Positions 37,699-46,915 of a DNA stretch of 64,000 nucleotides are shown here, piece by piece (positions within the stretch are counted from its first letter, which is position 1; each line of letters opens with the position of its first letter). Source of the stretch: Halovivax gelatinilyticus (GTDB lineage: Archaea > Halobacteriota > Halobacteria > Halobacteriales > Natrialbaceae); NCBI RefSeq assembly GCF_024300625.1, contig NZ_CP101322.1, forward strand, positions 3,361,992-3,425,991. The letters run 5' to 3'. The notes under the pieces were generated by a model. It had not been told where the DNA came from. It saw only the letters and a list, made by a program, of their open reading frames with translations, and ran no database searches. Position numbers and translations under genes: made by a program.

Positions 37699-38379
37699 AT
37701 GTACAAGCACGTCGCACTGTTGTCGCGCACAGCTGACGTTTCACACGAGGAGTTCGTCGAAAAGTGGCAAGCCGCGCCACTCGGGGACGCAGTCGACGGC
37801 GTCGTCCGCTACCACGAAGTGTTCCCCACAATGGCGGAACACGCCGAATTCGACGGGCTCGCGGAATTTTTCTTCGAAGACGAATCCGCCTACGCCGACG
37901 TCGTCGAGGATCGTGACGGTCTCGTGAGCGCCGCCGACTCGTCGCTCGCAAACGTCATCGCCGCTGAGCGTGGGATGGCCGGCGAGCCGATCGTCCAGCG
38001 CGACGACGTCGACGACGACACAGACGGTCTCTACAAACACTCGGCGTTTCTCGTCAGGAAGGACGACCTCACGCACGAGGAGTTCGTCGATCACTGGCAG
38101 AACAACCACACGCCGATCGCACGAGAGATCACCGGCGTCGTCAAGTACGATACCGTCGTGCCAACCGACCCCGACGTGCAGCCGTTCGACGGCGTCGCCG
38201 AACTCTACTTCGACGACATCGACGCGCTGTACGACGCGCTCGGGAGCGAGGGGTCGCGCGATTACGCCGCAGTCGGCGAGATGGCCGAGAAGGCCCGAGA
38301 AGACGTCGACAACTTCCTCGCGATCGACGAGCGCCCGCGCTTTATCGGACGGGAACGACTCGTCACTGACAGTCGGTGA
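37699..38379 (+). CDS. tandem EthD-domain protein
   Basis: 226 residues made of two copies of an EthD-like ferredoxin-fold domain, residues 1-110 and 113-226. The starts MYKHVALLSRTADVSHEEFV and LYKHSAFLVRKDDLTHEEFV align directly. The second copy keeps the WQNNHTPIAREITGVVKYD segment with the catalytic-type His; the first has WQAAPLGDAVDGVVRYH instead, so it may be a non-catalytic copy. EthD-type proteins are small dimeric alpha+beta barrels acting in ether, polyketide or aromatic degradation. Overlaps the HD gene by 4 nt. Confidence 0.85.
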   Translation: MYKHVALLSRTADVSHEEFVEKWQAAPLGDAVDGVVRYHEVFPTMAEHAEFDGLAEFFFEDESAYADVVEDRDGLVSAADSSLANVIAAERGMAGEPIVQRDDVDDDTDGLYKHSAFLVRKDDLTHEEFVDHWQNNHTPIAREITGVVKYDTVVPTDPDVQPFDGVAELYFDDIDALYDALGSEGSRDYAAVGEMAEKAREDVDNFLAIDERPRFIGRERLVTDSR

Positions 38380-38972
38380 TCGACGTGGCCGATCACGAAA
38401 CGCAGGTACGAGACGCCTATCCGGAACTCGGCGAAATCGGTGACGTCGCGCTTCGCGATCGAGTCGTCGAGGCGTGGGTGCTGGGTCTCGATCGGGGCGG
38501 GTGGCGCGATATCGAGGACATTCCGTACGCCTGGAACATTCACGAAGTTGCCAACGTCGATCACGTTCGCGGGGTAACGAAGATCGCCATCGAATCGGCC
38601 ACAATTCAGCGAGAGTTCCACGGTGCGGATCCGGATCTCGACGTGATCGTCGCCGCCTGTCTGCTTCACGACGTCGGCAAGTGCTACGAGTACCCGTCGT
38701 TCGTCGACGACGACATCCTCGACGAACCGGACCCGACGTACGTCAGCGAGGAGATTCCACACTCGATATCGGGCTATGCTCTGGCTCACGAAGTGGGCTG
38801 TCCGCTCTCCGTCCAGCGGGCGATTCCGCACTTTCTCGGCGAGGTGCCAACCCGTACGCTCGAAGCCGAACTCGTAAAGAGCGCGAACTCGGCCTCCTCG
38901 AATGCGATCACCGAAGCGACGATGGGGATCACGCTCCAGGAGTGGGTCGAACAGTACTCACAGACTTCCTGA
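38376..38972 (+). CDS. HD-domain phosphohydrolase
   Basis: 198 residues, GTG start overlapping the EthD stop (GTGA). The HD motif is clear: a His (VANVDHVRGV, near residue 64), then LLHDVGKCYEYPS near residue 95 (HD metal ligands), IPHSISGYALAHEVG with a further His, and a last acidic residue. No GGDEF, REC or other domain. Predicted metal-dependent phosphohydrolase; substrate unknown. Being overlapped with the EthD-like gene suggests it works in the same pathway. Confidence 0.87.
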   Translation: MIDVADHETQVRDAYPELGEIGDVALRDRVVEAWVLGLDRGGWRDIEDIPYAWNIHEVANVDHVRGVTKIAIESATIQREFHGADPDLDVIVAACLLHDVGKCYEYPSFVDDDILDEPDPTYVSEEIPHSISGYALAHEVGCPLSVQRAIPHFLGEVPTRTLEAELVKSANSASSNAITEATMGITLQEWVEQYSQTS

Positions 38973-39018
38973 ATTGACCCGTTAGGCGTCGTCGACTCGC
39001 ACGAATCGGTGCCAGAAG

Positions 39019-40077
39019 ATGTATCACCGCGTCCGACCGACAGTCACGCTGATGCGACGGCGTCAACTGCTCGGTATGGCGGCGGGTACGATCGGATGCG
39101 GTCTCGCCGGCTGCACCCTCCCGGGCGAGGGAGACCGCCACCCGTTCGCCGGTAAAACGGTCGGCGTTCACGTCGTCGACGATAGCGAAACTGACCACGA
39201 CGTCCACCGGAACGCGTGGGACGCCCTCGATTTTTGGGAAGACCGCGCGCCTGAATACGTCGGGTTTCGCGTTACGTTCGAATCGGTGAGCGCCGACCGG
39301 GCGGACCTTCGGATTCGGTACGTCGACGAGCCGAGCGACTGCCGCGGCGTCGAGAATTACAGCGAGCTGGTGCTCGGTTGTGCACCGATCCTTCGGCCGG
39401 GTTCGCGGGTCAGTCGTCCCGTGACGGCCATCGTCGTCGCGTCGACCCGGCCGTTCGGAAAGATTCGAATTACGACGAAACACGAGATCGGCCACGTACT
39501 CGGACTCTATCACGACGACGAACCCCAGGAGATCATGTCGAACCGACCGGAGGCCCGGATCCCCTCGTACGCGCTCCGAGTGGAGATCTGGGAGTCGACG
39601 ATGGAGGCTAACCGACAGGCTGCGAGCGCGACGAAATCGTTCAACGACGGGGTGTCGTTCTGGCGTGACGGTTCCTACGAACTCGCCTCCCAATCGTTCA
39701 CGACAGCGCGAGACGAATACACCAGCAGTCGCCGTCGGCTCGAACGGGCCCGTTCGAGCGGGGACGAGTTCACAGCTGACGATCGCGTCGAGACGGTCGA
39801 CCTCGGTCGACTCGACGAACTCCTCTCCCAGTTCGAATCGCGGATGGCGCTCGGCGAGTCGTTCGCAGACTCGATGAGACAGAGCGCCGTGGCCGCGGCC
39901 AGCGACGATTTCGAACGGGCGGAGAGCCATCGATCGGCAGCGAACGAGTCACTCGAAGCGTATCGAAACGGTCCATCACCGGAACTGCGTGACGTCGCGA
40001 TCGCACTCGGGCTGGTCCGTGGGTTCGACCTGGACGAACCGATGGGACCGGTCGACGAGGACGTGATCGAATCGTGA
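39019..40077 (+). CDS. Tat lipoprotein with metzincin-type zinc protease motif
   Basis: 352 residues. The N-terminus has twin Arg in MRRRQLLGMAAGT (R13-R15) and a lipobox LAGC at 29-32, so the mature protein should be Tat-exported and lipid-anchored on C32. H155-E156-x-x-H159-x-x-G162-x-x-H165 (HEIGHVLGLYH) plus a downstream EIMS Met-turn fit metzincins (archaemetzincin, matrixin, pappalysin). The C-terminal 150 residues are helical, Ser/Arg/Glu-rich, possibly coiled-coil or cell-surface stalk. Start at 39019 or ATG 39052. No similar gene alongside; the target substrate is unknown. Confidence 0.85.
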   Translation: MYHRVRPTVTLMRRRQLLGMAAGTIGCGLAGCTLPGEGDRHPFAGKTVGVHVVDDSETDHDVHRNAWDALDFWEDRAPEYVGFRVTFESVSADRADLRIRYVDEPSDCRGVENYSELVLGCAPILRPGSRVSRPVTAIVVASTRPFGKIRITTKHEIGHVLGLYHDDEPQEIMSNRPEARIPSYALRVEIWESTMEANRQAASATKSFNDGVSFWRDGSYELASQSFTTARDEYTSSRRRLERARSSGDEFTADDRVETVDLGRLDELLSQFESRMALGESFADSMRQSAVAAASDDFERAESHRSAANESLEAYRNGPSPELRDVAIALGLVRGFDLDEPMGPVDEDVIES

Positions 40078-40265
40078 GAATCGGTAGAACACGACCACCG
40101 CTGTGAGCGATCCGCTCGCCTGATTCGTCTTCCGAAACAGATCGAAAATTGGTTGGGAGCTACCGACGGTTCGACGAATACATCACGAGTAGAAAGTGGG
40201 CTACAACGGCATGCGTCGACGGTATCGATCCTAATTGGTGTTTACCGATTGTGAGTCCGTTCCGG

Positions 40266-40700
40266 TTAGTCGTTCAACACGCGTTCTTCGGGAGTCGGAC
40301 TCCCCGGGTGGATTCCGTATCGGGCGAACACGTAGAGAACGGACATCGAAACGGCGCAGAGAACCAGTGCACCGGCGACGGCTTCTAGGGCTGCGGTGGT
40401 AACCGAGCCGCCAAAGATACCCCCGACGGCGGCCGCCGTCTCACTCGAAGGGGCCATCACCAGAGCGTAAGGGACGAATGCAGCGAACGCGCCCGTCCAC
40501 CACCACGTTACGGAACGTTCGAGTTGGTCGACGGATCGATCGGCGCCGAGCCGAGCGATACCGGCCACCCCGATGGAGATCAAGACGAGGGCAGGAACCG
40601 TTCGAATCGAGAGGGCGCCACCGTCAGCGACGCTAACGCCGGCGGCCGTGATCGCGATCGATCCGATGAGAAATGGCCCTGGGAAGAGTGTACGTTTCAT
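40266..40700 (-). CDS. membrane protein, function unknown
   Basis: 144 residues. Four hydrophobic helices lie at about 8-25, 30-50, 65-85 and 100-125, and the C-terminus has a polar GIHPGSPTPEERVLND. The frame remains open up to 41135 but the region upstream of MKRTLFPGPF has no membrane character and overlaps the opposite-strand gene, so 40700 is used. No family recognised. Confidence 0.65.
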   Translation of the reverse strand: MKRTLFPGPFLIGSIAITAAGVSVADGGALSIRTVPALVLISIGVAGIARLGADRSVDQLERSVTWWWTGAFAAFVPYALVMAPSSETAAAVGGIFGGSVTTAALEAVAGALVLCAVSMSVLYVFARYGIHPGSPTPEERVLND

Positions 40701-40982
40701 CCGTACGGCGAGTAGCGACTCATTATACAAAACCCTCGCGAACTGCAAATACACCGCCTGAAACGACAGTTCGGAGATCGTGATCAACGGACAAACAAAG
40801 GACGTATTACCCGTCCACCCGGATGACCGAACGTATCTGATCAGGATGTATCCGAACGAGAGTATCCGAGGGGAGTTCGGAGGAGGCCGCCTGCGAACGA
40901 GAGGTATCGGAGGGTACTCTATATCGACTGTGAGAACCCCACAGACGGACGGTCTCGCGTCGATTGGTGCGGTGAACACCAA

Positions 40983-41429
40983 ATGGCGAGGGAGAATGTG
41001 GGTCTGCTGATCCGTTCGTACCGTTTGCTGCGAAACACCTGGAAACGCCGCGTTGTTTCGCGCCCGGATCGGTACAAAGCGTACGTCTCCTTTCCAACGG
41101 AACCGTCTCGATCTCGAGCCAGTACCAGTTCTCACATCGAGGACTTAGAACGAGTGTTCGAGGGACGAATCGACGTCTATGCTCGTACGTCAGGCATTGC
41201 GGTGGTTTCTGATGCCGTCTCAGGAGAGCAGTTCGATCCGACGACGTTTCTCGAAATACTCGACCAGATCAACGACTCGTACGCCGAGATGTACACGCTC
41301 GCTACCATCGAGAAGTGGCAATCGATGGATGGTCAGCTCGTGAAAAACTACGTTATCGTTCCCGTCAAACCGCTCTTTCCGCGTGCCGAACCGGACCGGT
41401 CAACACAGGTACGCGCCACATCAGAGTGA
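40983..41429 (+). CDS. hypothetical protein
   Basis: 148 residues, mixed alpha/beta character, no membrane helix or motif. The basic N-terminal 40 residues (LLRNTWKRRVVSRPDRYKAY) are followed by a segment with IDVYARTSGIAVVSDAV and a final NYVIVPVKPLFP. It may be a small haloarchaea-specific protein; no family is recognised. The codon use is normal for the window. A start further downstream is possible. Confidence 0.55.
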   Translation: MARENVGLLIRSYRLLRNTWKRRVVSRPDRYKAYVSFPTEPSRSRASTSSHIEDLERVFEGRIDVYARTSGIAVVSDAVSGEQFDPTTFLEILDQINDSYAEMYTLATIEKWQSMDGQLVKNYVIVPVKPLFPRAEPDRSTQVRATSE

Positions 41430-41453
41430 TCGGACCTCCGGTTTAACCCCGGA

Positions 41454-42266
41454 TCAATCGTCGCCCGCACTCGGACCCGGTTCGCGGTCGGGACCGCTGT
41501 GACGCTCACTAGCAGTCGATGTATCGGGACCGGCAGCGCTATCTTCCGGCGTAATCGCGTCGGTTTGTCGCATCCAGCGATCGATGTTCTCCGAGACGTA
41601 GTCCTTACCGCCCCACCCGAATGCGATGCCTGCGCCGATCGCGACAGCCGCGGCCAGGCCCCACGCGAGTGCCTGGGCGAAGACGTAGAGGATGCCGACG
41701 TCGATTCCCATCGTGTCCAACCCGATGACGAGCGCCGTAAAGTAGAGGAATATCCGAGCGCCGTTCGCGAACCAGCTGGTATACGCCGTCTGAGTGGCCG
41801 CTCGCGTCCGTTCGATCATGTCGCCGATGAAATCAGCGACGACGAATCCGAGGACGATGACGAGCAACCCTGCGACGAACGCCGGAAGGTACGACACTGC
41901 GACGGCGATCCACTCGGAGAGCGCCTGGATCGCGAGCGCGTTCGCTGCCGCGAGGATAGCGAGTGCGTAGACGAACCACTTTGCCAGTTTACCGAACGCT
42001 CCCGAAACAGCGCGTTCTGTGCCACCCAGTATTCGACCGAGCGGCGTTTCGAGGACCATGCGATCCAGCTCGACGCCGTCGGCGATACGTCGGACGATAC
42101 CGCCGGCTACGCGCCCGATAACCCACCCGATGAGCAGGATGATGATGGCTCCGAGTATTCGCGGGAGGTAGACTGCTACATCGGCGACAGGATCTTGGAG
42201 ATACTCGGGAACCTCTACTTGCTGGAGTGCCACTTCTTGACGGAGGGTATGTTGTAAGGATACCAT
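41454..42266 (-). CDS. MscS-type small-conductance channel-like membrane protein (TM-helix repeat family)
   Basis: 270 residues with four to five membrane helices. Helix repeats such as LPRILGAIIILLIGWVIGRV and LPAFVAGLLVIVLGFVVADFI match the conserved TM-helix family found next to mechanosensitive channel proteins. The MscS beta and C-terminal cage domains are absent; instead a long disordered acidic/Ser/Pro tail ends the protein. GAGIAFGWGGKDYV resembles the pore-lining Gly/Ala helix. It may be a small, simple pore protein; ion specificity cannot be given. Confidence 0.8.
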   Translation of the reverse strand: MVSLQHTLRQEVALQQVEVPEYLQDPVADVAVYLPRILGAIIILLIGWVIGRVAGGIVRRIADGVELDRMVLETPLGRILGGTERAVSGAFGKLAKWFVYALAILAAANALAIQALSEWIAVAVSYLPAFVAGLLVIVLGFVVADFIGDMIERTRAATQTAYTSWFANGARIFLYFTALVIGLDTMGIDVGILYVFAQALAWGLAAAVAIGAGIAFGWGGKDYVSENIDRWMRQTDAITPEDSAAGPDTSTASERHSGPDREPGPSAGDD

Positions 42267-42622
42267 AGCATTCCCAGGGACGGCGTACGTTTCGTAATTG
42301 TGTTGCTACAGCGCGAGGGAATTCGAGGACAAATTCCGTTTCACGGCGACCGTTCGTTGAAATGTCTAATACGTAGAGTCCGATCCGGTCCGGACCGTCA
42401 GGAGTAGATGGTCGTTTGTGGCGCCGTCTTCTCTCGGTTATTCGTCGACGTGGCTTGCGAATCGCGTGCTCGCCGTAGAATAACAACCCATTGGGATCAA
42501 ACCTGGACCGATCACGAGAAGACGCGGTTTAATTACCTACAAACGGCGGGTTCGTTACCGACGAAACGGCGAGACCGTGTGTGGATTCAATCCCGTCGAA
42601 ACGTTTCGACGGCCTTCTACAC
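42267..42622. other. intergenic region downstream of the epimerase gene and upstream of the channel-like gene
   Basis: 356 nt. It contains the promoter region of the channel-like gene and, near the epimerase stop, an 18-bp perfect palindrome (42594-42611). No gene was recognised. Confidence 0.45.
42594..42611. repeat. 18-bp perfect palindrome
   Basis: The sequence cgtcgaaacgtttcgacg reads the same on both strands. It begins 12 bases after the epimerase stop codon on the minus strand. It could be a hairpin in the transcript end or a dimeric regulator site. Confidence 0.6.
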
Positions 42623-43585
42623 TCAAACGGTCTCCAGGCCCTCGTCACGGCGCAGGGTATTGATGTACTCCCTGAAGCCGGTTTCGAGATCGTACGCGGG
42701 ATCGTAGCCGAGGTCGTCCTGAATCGCGGTCATGTCGAGTTTCTGCGTCCACGGGAGTTCGCCGTCGTCGCTGACCTCGATGTCGGCATCCGGGAGGATA
42801 TTCTGGACGGTTTCGGCGGCTTCTCTGATGGTCGCGACCTGTCCGCGAACGTTGTAGACGCGTCGAGAGAGCGCCGATTCGTCGGCGAACGCGGCGAGGC
42901 GGAACGCCTGGGCGACGTCTCTGACGTACTGCCAGTCGATGACCTGGTCTCCGTACTCGACGCTGAACGAGTCGCCGAGCGCCGGCTTTTCGATGATGTT
43001 CGCGAGGAAAGCCGAACCCCCGGTTTCTCGGTACGGACCGTAGGCGACCGTCGGTCGGAGCGCGACGTGGTCCAGCCCGAAGTCCTCGTGGTACACGCGC
43101 GCCTGGTGCTCGTTGTACTCCTTGGTCGCTCCGTAGAGCGTATCGGGGTAAACGAGGTCCGATTCTTTGACCCAGCCGTCGTCGTAGTTCGCGGGCGGGG
43201 CGAACACCGCCGCAGACGAGGCCCAGGCGACGCGTTCGACCTGATCGTCGAGCGTGCGGGCGGCCTCGAAGATGTTGTTCGTTCCCGTGATGTTGACGTC
43301 GATCGCGGCCCGCGGAATCTCGCGCGCCGTCGTCGTCAGCAGCGCCGCGAGGTGGACGATTCGAGTGGTCCCGGTCTCGCGAACCGTTCGAACGACGTCG
43401 GTCGGATCGGTGACGTCACCGCGAACGACCTGTACTTCGTCGGTGATGTCGAGCTTATCGAGAACGCGCGTATCCGTCGAGAGATCGTACGCGACCACAT
43501 CGTGACCGTGTTCGATCAGGTCGGCGGCGACGAACGAACCGATGAAGCCGGTTCCGCCGGTTACGAGTACGGTTTCGTCAGACAT
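42623..43585 (-). CDS. NAD-dependent epimerase/dehydratase (extended SDR)
   Basis: 320 residues. The Rossmann motif VTGGTGFIGSFVAADL (GxxGxxG) starts at residue 7, with the catalytic Ser in AWASSAAVFAPP and YxxxK in YGATKEYNEH near residue 148. This extended SDR acts on a nucleotide-sugar or related substrate. A role in glycoconjugate or surface sugar synthesis is possible, but the substrate is not shown. It is followed at 84 nt by the ThDP enzyme on the same strand. Confidence 0.88.
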   Translation of the reverse strand: MSDETVLVTGGTGFIGSFVAADLIEHGHDVVAYDLSTDTRVLDKLDITDEVQVVRGDVTDPTDVVRTVRETGTTRIVHLAALLTTTAREIPRAAIDVNITGTNNIFEAARTLDDQVERVAWASSAAVFAPPANYDDGWVKESDLVYPDTLYGATKEYNEHQARVYHEDFGLDHVALRPTVAYGPYRETGGSAFLANIIEKPALGDSFSVEYGDQVIDWQYVRDVAQAFRLAAFADESALSRRVYNVRGQVATIREAAETVQNILPDADIEVSDDGELPWTQKLDMTAIQDDLGYDPAYDLETGFREYINTLRRDEGLETV

Positions 43586-43669
43586 TCGTTCGAATAGATC
43601 CTCTCTAACGTAAAAAGTGTATTCAGATCAGTTCGATTTGCCAGCCAGCCAGTCGCCGGCTTCGCGGGC

Positions 43670-45382
43670 CTACTCGTGAAGCCCGCCGACCTGGTCGTAG
43701 AACGACGACGAGAGCTGCGCCGCCATGTCCTCGGTTCGATCGATACGGACGTCGATCACCGTCGGGCGGTTGCGTCGCTGCTTGGCCTCGACGAGCGTCG
43801 CCGCGAAGTCGTCGGGTTCGGTAACGCGCTCGCCGACGGCGCCGAACGCTTCGGCGACGCGGACGAAGTCCGTATCGTGGAATTCGACGCCGGCGATGTC
43901 GCCGTCTTCGTCTTGCATCTGTCGGACCATGCCGAGACTGGTGTCGTTCAAGATGACGAACGTGGGTGCGACGCCGTACTCGACGGCCGTCTCGACGGAA
44001 TTCATCGTCATCGAGAAGCCGCCGTCGCCCGCGACGGAGATGACGTCGCGGTCGGTCGCGATCGCGGCACTCACGGCCGCCGGTAGGGCCCACCCCATCC
44101 CGCCGACGCCGCCGCTCCCGAAGTAAGTTCGGACGGCCGGCGTCTGAAGGTAGTTGAGCAACCAGAATCGGTTGTTCCCCGAATCGGCCGTGACGATCGT
44201 CCCGGCGTCGACGATGGCTTCGATCTCCTTGACGGCACGCTGGGGCTTGATCGGCGAATCGTCCGATTCGCACGCGGAGACGGAAAAGTCCGAACGCGCT
44301 TCGGCGGCGCGTTGGCGTGCCGCGTCCGGGTCGCCACCGCAATCCGAACCGGCGCGATCGGCCAGACCGGCGAGCGCGTGCGTCGCGTCTCCGATCAGTC
44401 CCACGTCAGCGGGGTAGACCCAGCCGGCGTTTCGCGTATCGATATCGGCGTGGATGATCGTCTGTTCGTCCGGCCGGACGAATCCGGGCGCCTGCCAATT
44501 CGTGTCCATCGGATTGAGTCGACAGCCGACGACGCAGAGGACGTCGGCGTCGCTGACGAGTTGATTCGCGCCCTCGTGGCTAAAGGAACCGATGACGCCG
44601 CCGGCGAGTTCGTGCGTTTCGGCGATCGTCGATTTGCCGAGATAGGACGTGACGACGGCGGCGTCGTAGGCCATCGCGGCGGCTTCGAGTTCGTCGTACG
44701 CCTGTGCGGCGTGGACCCCGTTACCCGCGATGATGACCGGTCGATCGGCGTCGGAGAGGGCGTTCGCGGCCTCGTCGAGGTCGTTCGCCGCCGGCGCTCC
44801 CTTCCACGTCCGAACCTGGTCGTTCGCGTTCCACACCGGCGGTGTCGGATCCTCGGGCATCTCCTCGTGAACGACGTCTCCGTCTAAGATCACGGCCGTC
44901 GGCCCTGGTCGGCCGGAGACGGCGTGTTTGAACGCCAGCTGAAGGCTGCGGACGGTCTCGGTCGGAGAGCGTGGGAACCAGTGTTCTTTCGTGATCGAAT
45001 CCAGGATGTTCGGGAGATCGAGCCCGCCGTAGTCTCCACGCGACTGCTGGTACGGCGCGAGCGTCGAGTACTCGCCCCGCTCGGAGGCCTCGGTGATCGC
45101 CACCATGGGTGAAGAGGCGAGTCGTCCCTCCATTTGCCCGATCGCGCCGAGACTCCCGACCCACGGTCCCTGTCCAGCGAGCACGCCCGGTCGCTGGGTG
45201 AGCCGGCCGTACATCTCGGCCATGACGCTCGCTTCGCGCTCGTCGCGCGGTCTGATCAGTCGGACCGACGAGTCGGGCAGTTCGTCGAGCACCTCGATGA
45301 CGCGACCGCCCGGGTAGCCAAAGACGAACTCGACGTCGAGTGCTTCCAGCGTCTCGACGATCGCCTCCGTGGTGTCGGTCAT
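43670..45382 (-). CDS. thiamine-diphosphate enzyme, acetolactate synthase-like
   Basis: 570 residues. The N-terminal Pyr domain has FVFGYPGGRVIEVLDELP and RDEREASVMAEMYGRLT with the catalytic Glu. The central domain has AGNGVHAAQAYDELEAAAM. The C-terminal PP domain holds GDGGFSMTMNSVETAVEYG and the matching Asn for ThDP/Mg binding. It belongs to the same family as acetolactate synthase, benzoylformate decarboxylase and others, and no ilvN-type small subunit lies nearby. Divergent from the M24 gene. True substrate unknown. The start MTDTTEAIVE at 45382 is chosen over an upstream in-frame start at 45478. Confidence 0.88.
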   Translation of the reverse strand: MTDTTEAIVETLEALDVEFVFGYPGGRVIEVLDELPDSSVRLIRPRDEREASVMAEMYGRLTQRPGVLAGQGPWVGSLGAIGQMEGRLASSPMVAITEASERGEYSTLAPYQQSRGDYGGLDLPNILDSITKEHWFPRSPTETVRSLQLAFKHAVSGRPGPTAVILDGDVVHEEMPEDPTPPVWNANDQVRTWKGAPAANDLDEAANALSDADRPVIIAGNGVHAAQAYDELEAAAMAYDAAVVTSYLGKSTIAETHELAGGVIGSFSHEGANQLVSDADVLCVVGCRLNPMDTNWQAPGFVRPDEQTIIHADIDTRNAGWVYPADVGLIGDATHALAGLADRAGSDCGGDPDAARQRAAEARSDFSVSACESDDSPIKPQRAVKEIEAIVDAGTIVTADSGNNRFWLLNYLQTPAVRTYFGSGGVGGMGWALPAAVSAAIATDRDVISVAGDGGFSMTMNSVETAVEYGVAPTFVILNDTSLGMVRQMQDEDGDIAGVEFHDTDFVRVAEAFGAVGERVTEPDDFAATLVEAKQRRNRPTVIDVRIDRTEDMAAQLSSSFYDQVGGLHE

Positions 45383-45634
45383 CGTCGAATCACCCGTCGG
45401 GAGGAATCGTCGGGAACGCCGGCTCGTCTCACTCCGATCAGCACCGTCGGTCGGTCCCCGCGTGTATGCATACCCCAATATGGTTCACACGGGACCTTTG
45501 CTCTATTGATAACGGACGAAATCGTCGCGAGAGTAACGGTCGATCACACCGGCCGTGACCTCGATTGGCGGCCGTTCGGGCGACGAGCGCAGGTAGAACG
45601 GTAGGCTTTTTTGCCGATCCGGCGAGCGATACGA

Positions 45635-46915
45635 ATGACGATGACCTTCTACGAACGCGACTACATGGAAGGAACCCTCGGCACGCAAGCCGTCGACTGG
45701 GAGGGACGGATCGATACCCGGCGGCTTCGGACCGAACGGAAACAGCGCGCGTTAGAACGACTCCAGGAGACCGAACTCGGAGCGATGCTTCTGGTCTCGG
45801 ATCCGAACATTCGATACGTCACGGGGCTCGCGATGACTGGCGGCAGCGGCGCCGACCACTACACCTTGCTGACCGAAGGCGGCGACGTCGTCCACTGGGA
45901 CACCGCCGACCACGCTAGCAACCAGCGAGCGAACTGCCCGTGGCTCACGGACGTCAGATACGCCTGTCCCGGCCTCGGAAACGTACCACGAGCGTCCGGG
46001 AGCGATTCAGCACGTCGGTTCCTCATCACGAAGATGGTCGAGACGGTGACGACGGCGATGGCCGAGTACGGCGTCGCCAACGAGACGCTCGGACTCGACG
46101 TCGGCAACGCCGGCCTCGTTTCGGGCTTCCAAGACGCCGGCGTCGAGGTCGACGTCGAGACCGCAAACCGGGTGATGGAAGACGCACGAAAGGTAAAGAC
46201 CGAAGACGAAATCGAGTGTCTTCGTATGGTAGCCGCCATCTGCGAGGCCGGCTTCCAGCGCATCACGGAGACGGCCAGACCGGGCATGCGCGAGACGGAG
46301 GTCTGGGGCGAGGCCGTCAGCGAACTCTGGCGACACGGCGCGTTCGTCGGCGGAGGTTACCTCACCTCCGGGCCGAACACCTGGCCGAAACACCAGGCGA
46401 ACACCACCGACCGGATGATCCGCCCCGGCGATCTCGTCTACGCCGACATGTACAACATCGGCTACCTCGGCTACCGCTCGTGTTACTACCGAACGTTCTC
46501 CATGGGCGAGCCGACCGACGCGCAACGAGACGCCTACGAGATCGCTCGCGAGAATCTCTACGACGTCCTAGAGCGGATCGAACCCGGCGCCACGACCGAC
46601 GAGATTGCGCAGGGATTCCCGGACATGGACGGCGAGCACGCGGACTTCTACGAGGCGGACGAACACTGGCAGATGACGACCAACCACTGGGCTCACGGAC
46701 TCGGCCTCCAGCTGTACGAGGTTCCGCTCATCTGGCGCGGACTCTCACCCGACCACCCGATCGAGATCGAGGAAGGAATGACGATGGCCGTCGAGACCCA
46801 GGAGCCGGCCGATCGACAGGGCGTCCGCATCGAGGAGATGGTCGTCGTTCGCGAAAATGGCGTCGAGATCCTGAGCCAGTGGCCGATCGACGAGATCACG
46901 ACGATCGAGTACTGA
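45635..46915 (+). CDS. M24-family (creatinase/prolidase-like) enzyme with altered metal site
   Basis: 426 residues. The pita-bread fold is seen, with an N-terminal creatinase-type domain (MLLVSDPNIRYVTGLAMTGG) and C-terminal segments DLVYADMYNIGYLGYR, NHWAHGLGLQLYEVPL, MAVETQEPADRQG and IEEMVVV. D271 matches the first metal ligand. The second is replaced by C283 in SCYYRTF, where proteases have Asp. The second His of the HxxxH region is Tyr in LQLYEVP. This points away from ordinary dipeptidase action and towards creatinase/DddP-like chemistry. Followed by the LLM gene at 91 nt. The start at 45635 follows a T-rich region. Confidence 0.82.
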   Translation: MTMTFYERDYMEGTLGTQAVDWEGRIDTRRLRTERKQRALERLQETELGAMLLVSDPNIRYVTGLAMTGGSGADHYTLLTEGGDVVHWDTADHASNQRANCPWLTDVRYACPGLGNVPRASGSDSARRFLITKMVETVTTAMAEYGVANETLGLDVGNAGLVSGFQDAGVEVDVETANRVMEDARKVKTEDEIECLRMVAAICEAGFQRITETARPGMRETEVWGEAVSELWRHGAFVGGGYLTSGPNTWPKHQANTTDRMIRPGDLVYADMYNIGYLGYRSCYYRTFSMGEPTDAQRDAYEIARENLYDVLERIEPGATTDEIAQGFPDMDGEHADFYEADEHWQMTTNHWAHGLGLQLYEVPLIWRGLSPDHPIEIEEGMTMAVETQEPADRQGVRIEEMVVVRENGVEILSQWPIDEITTIEY

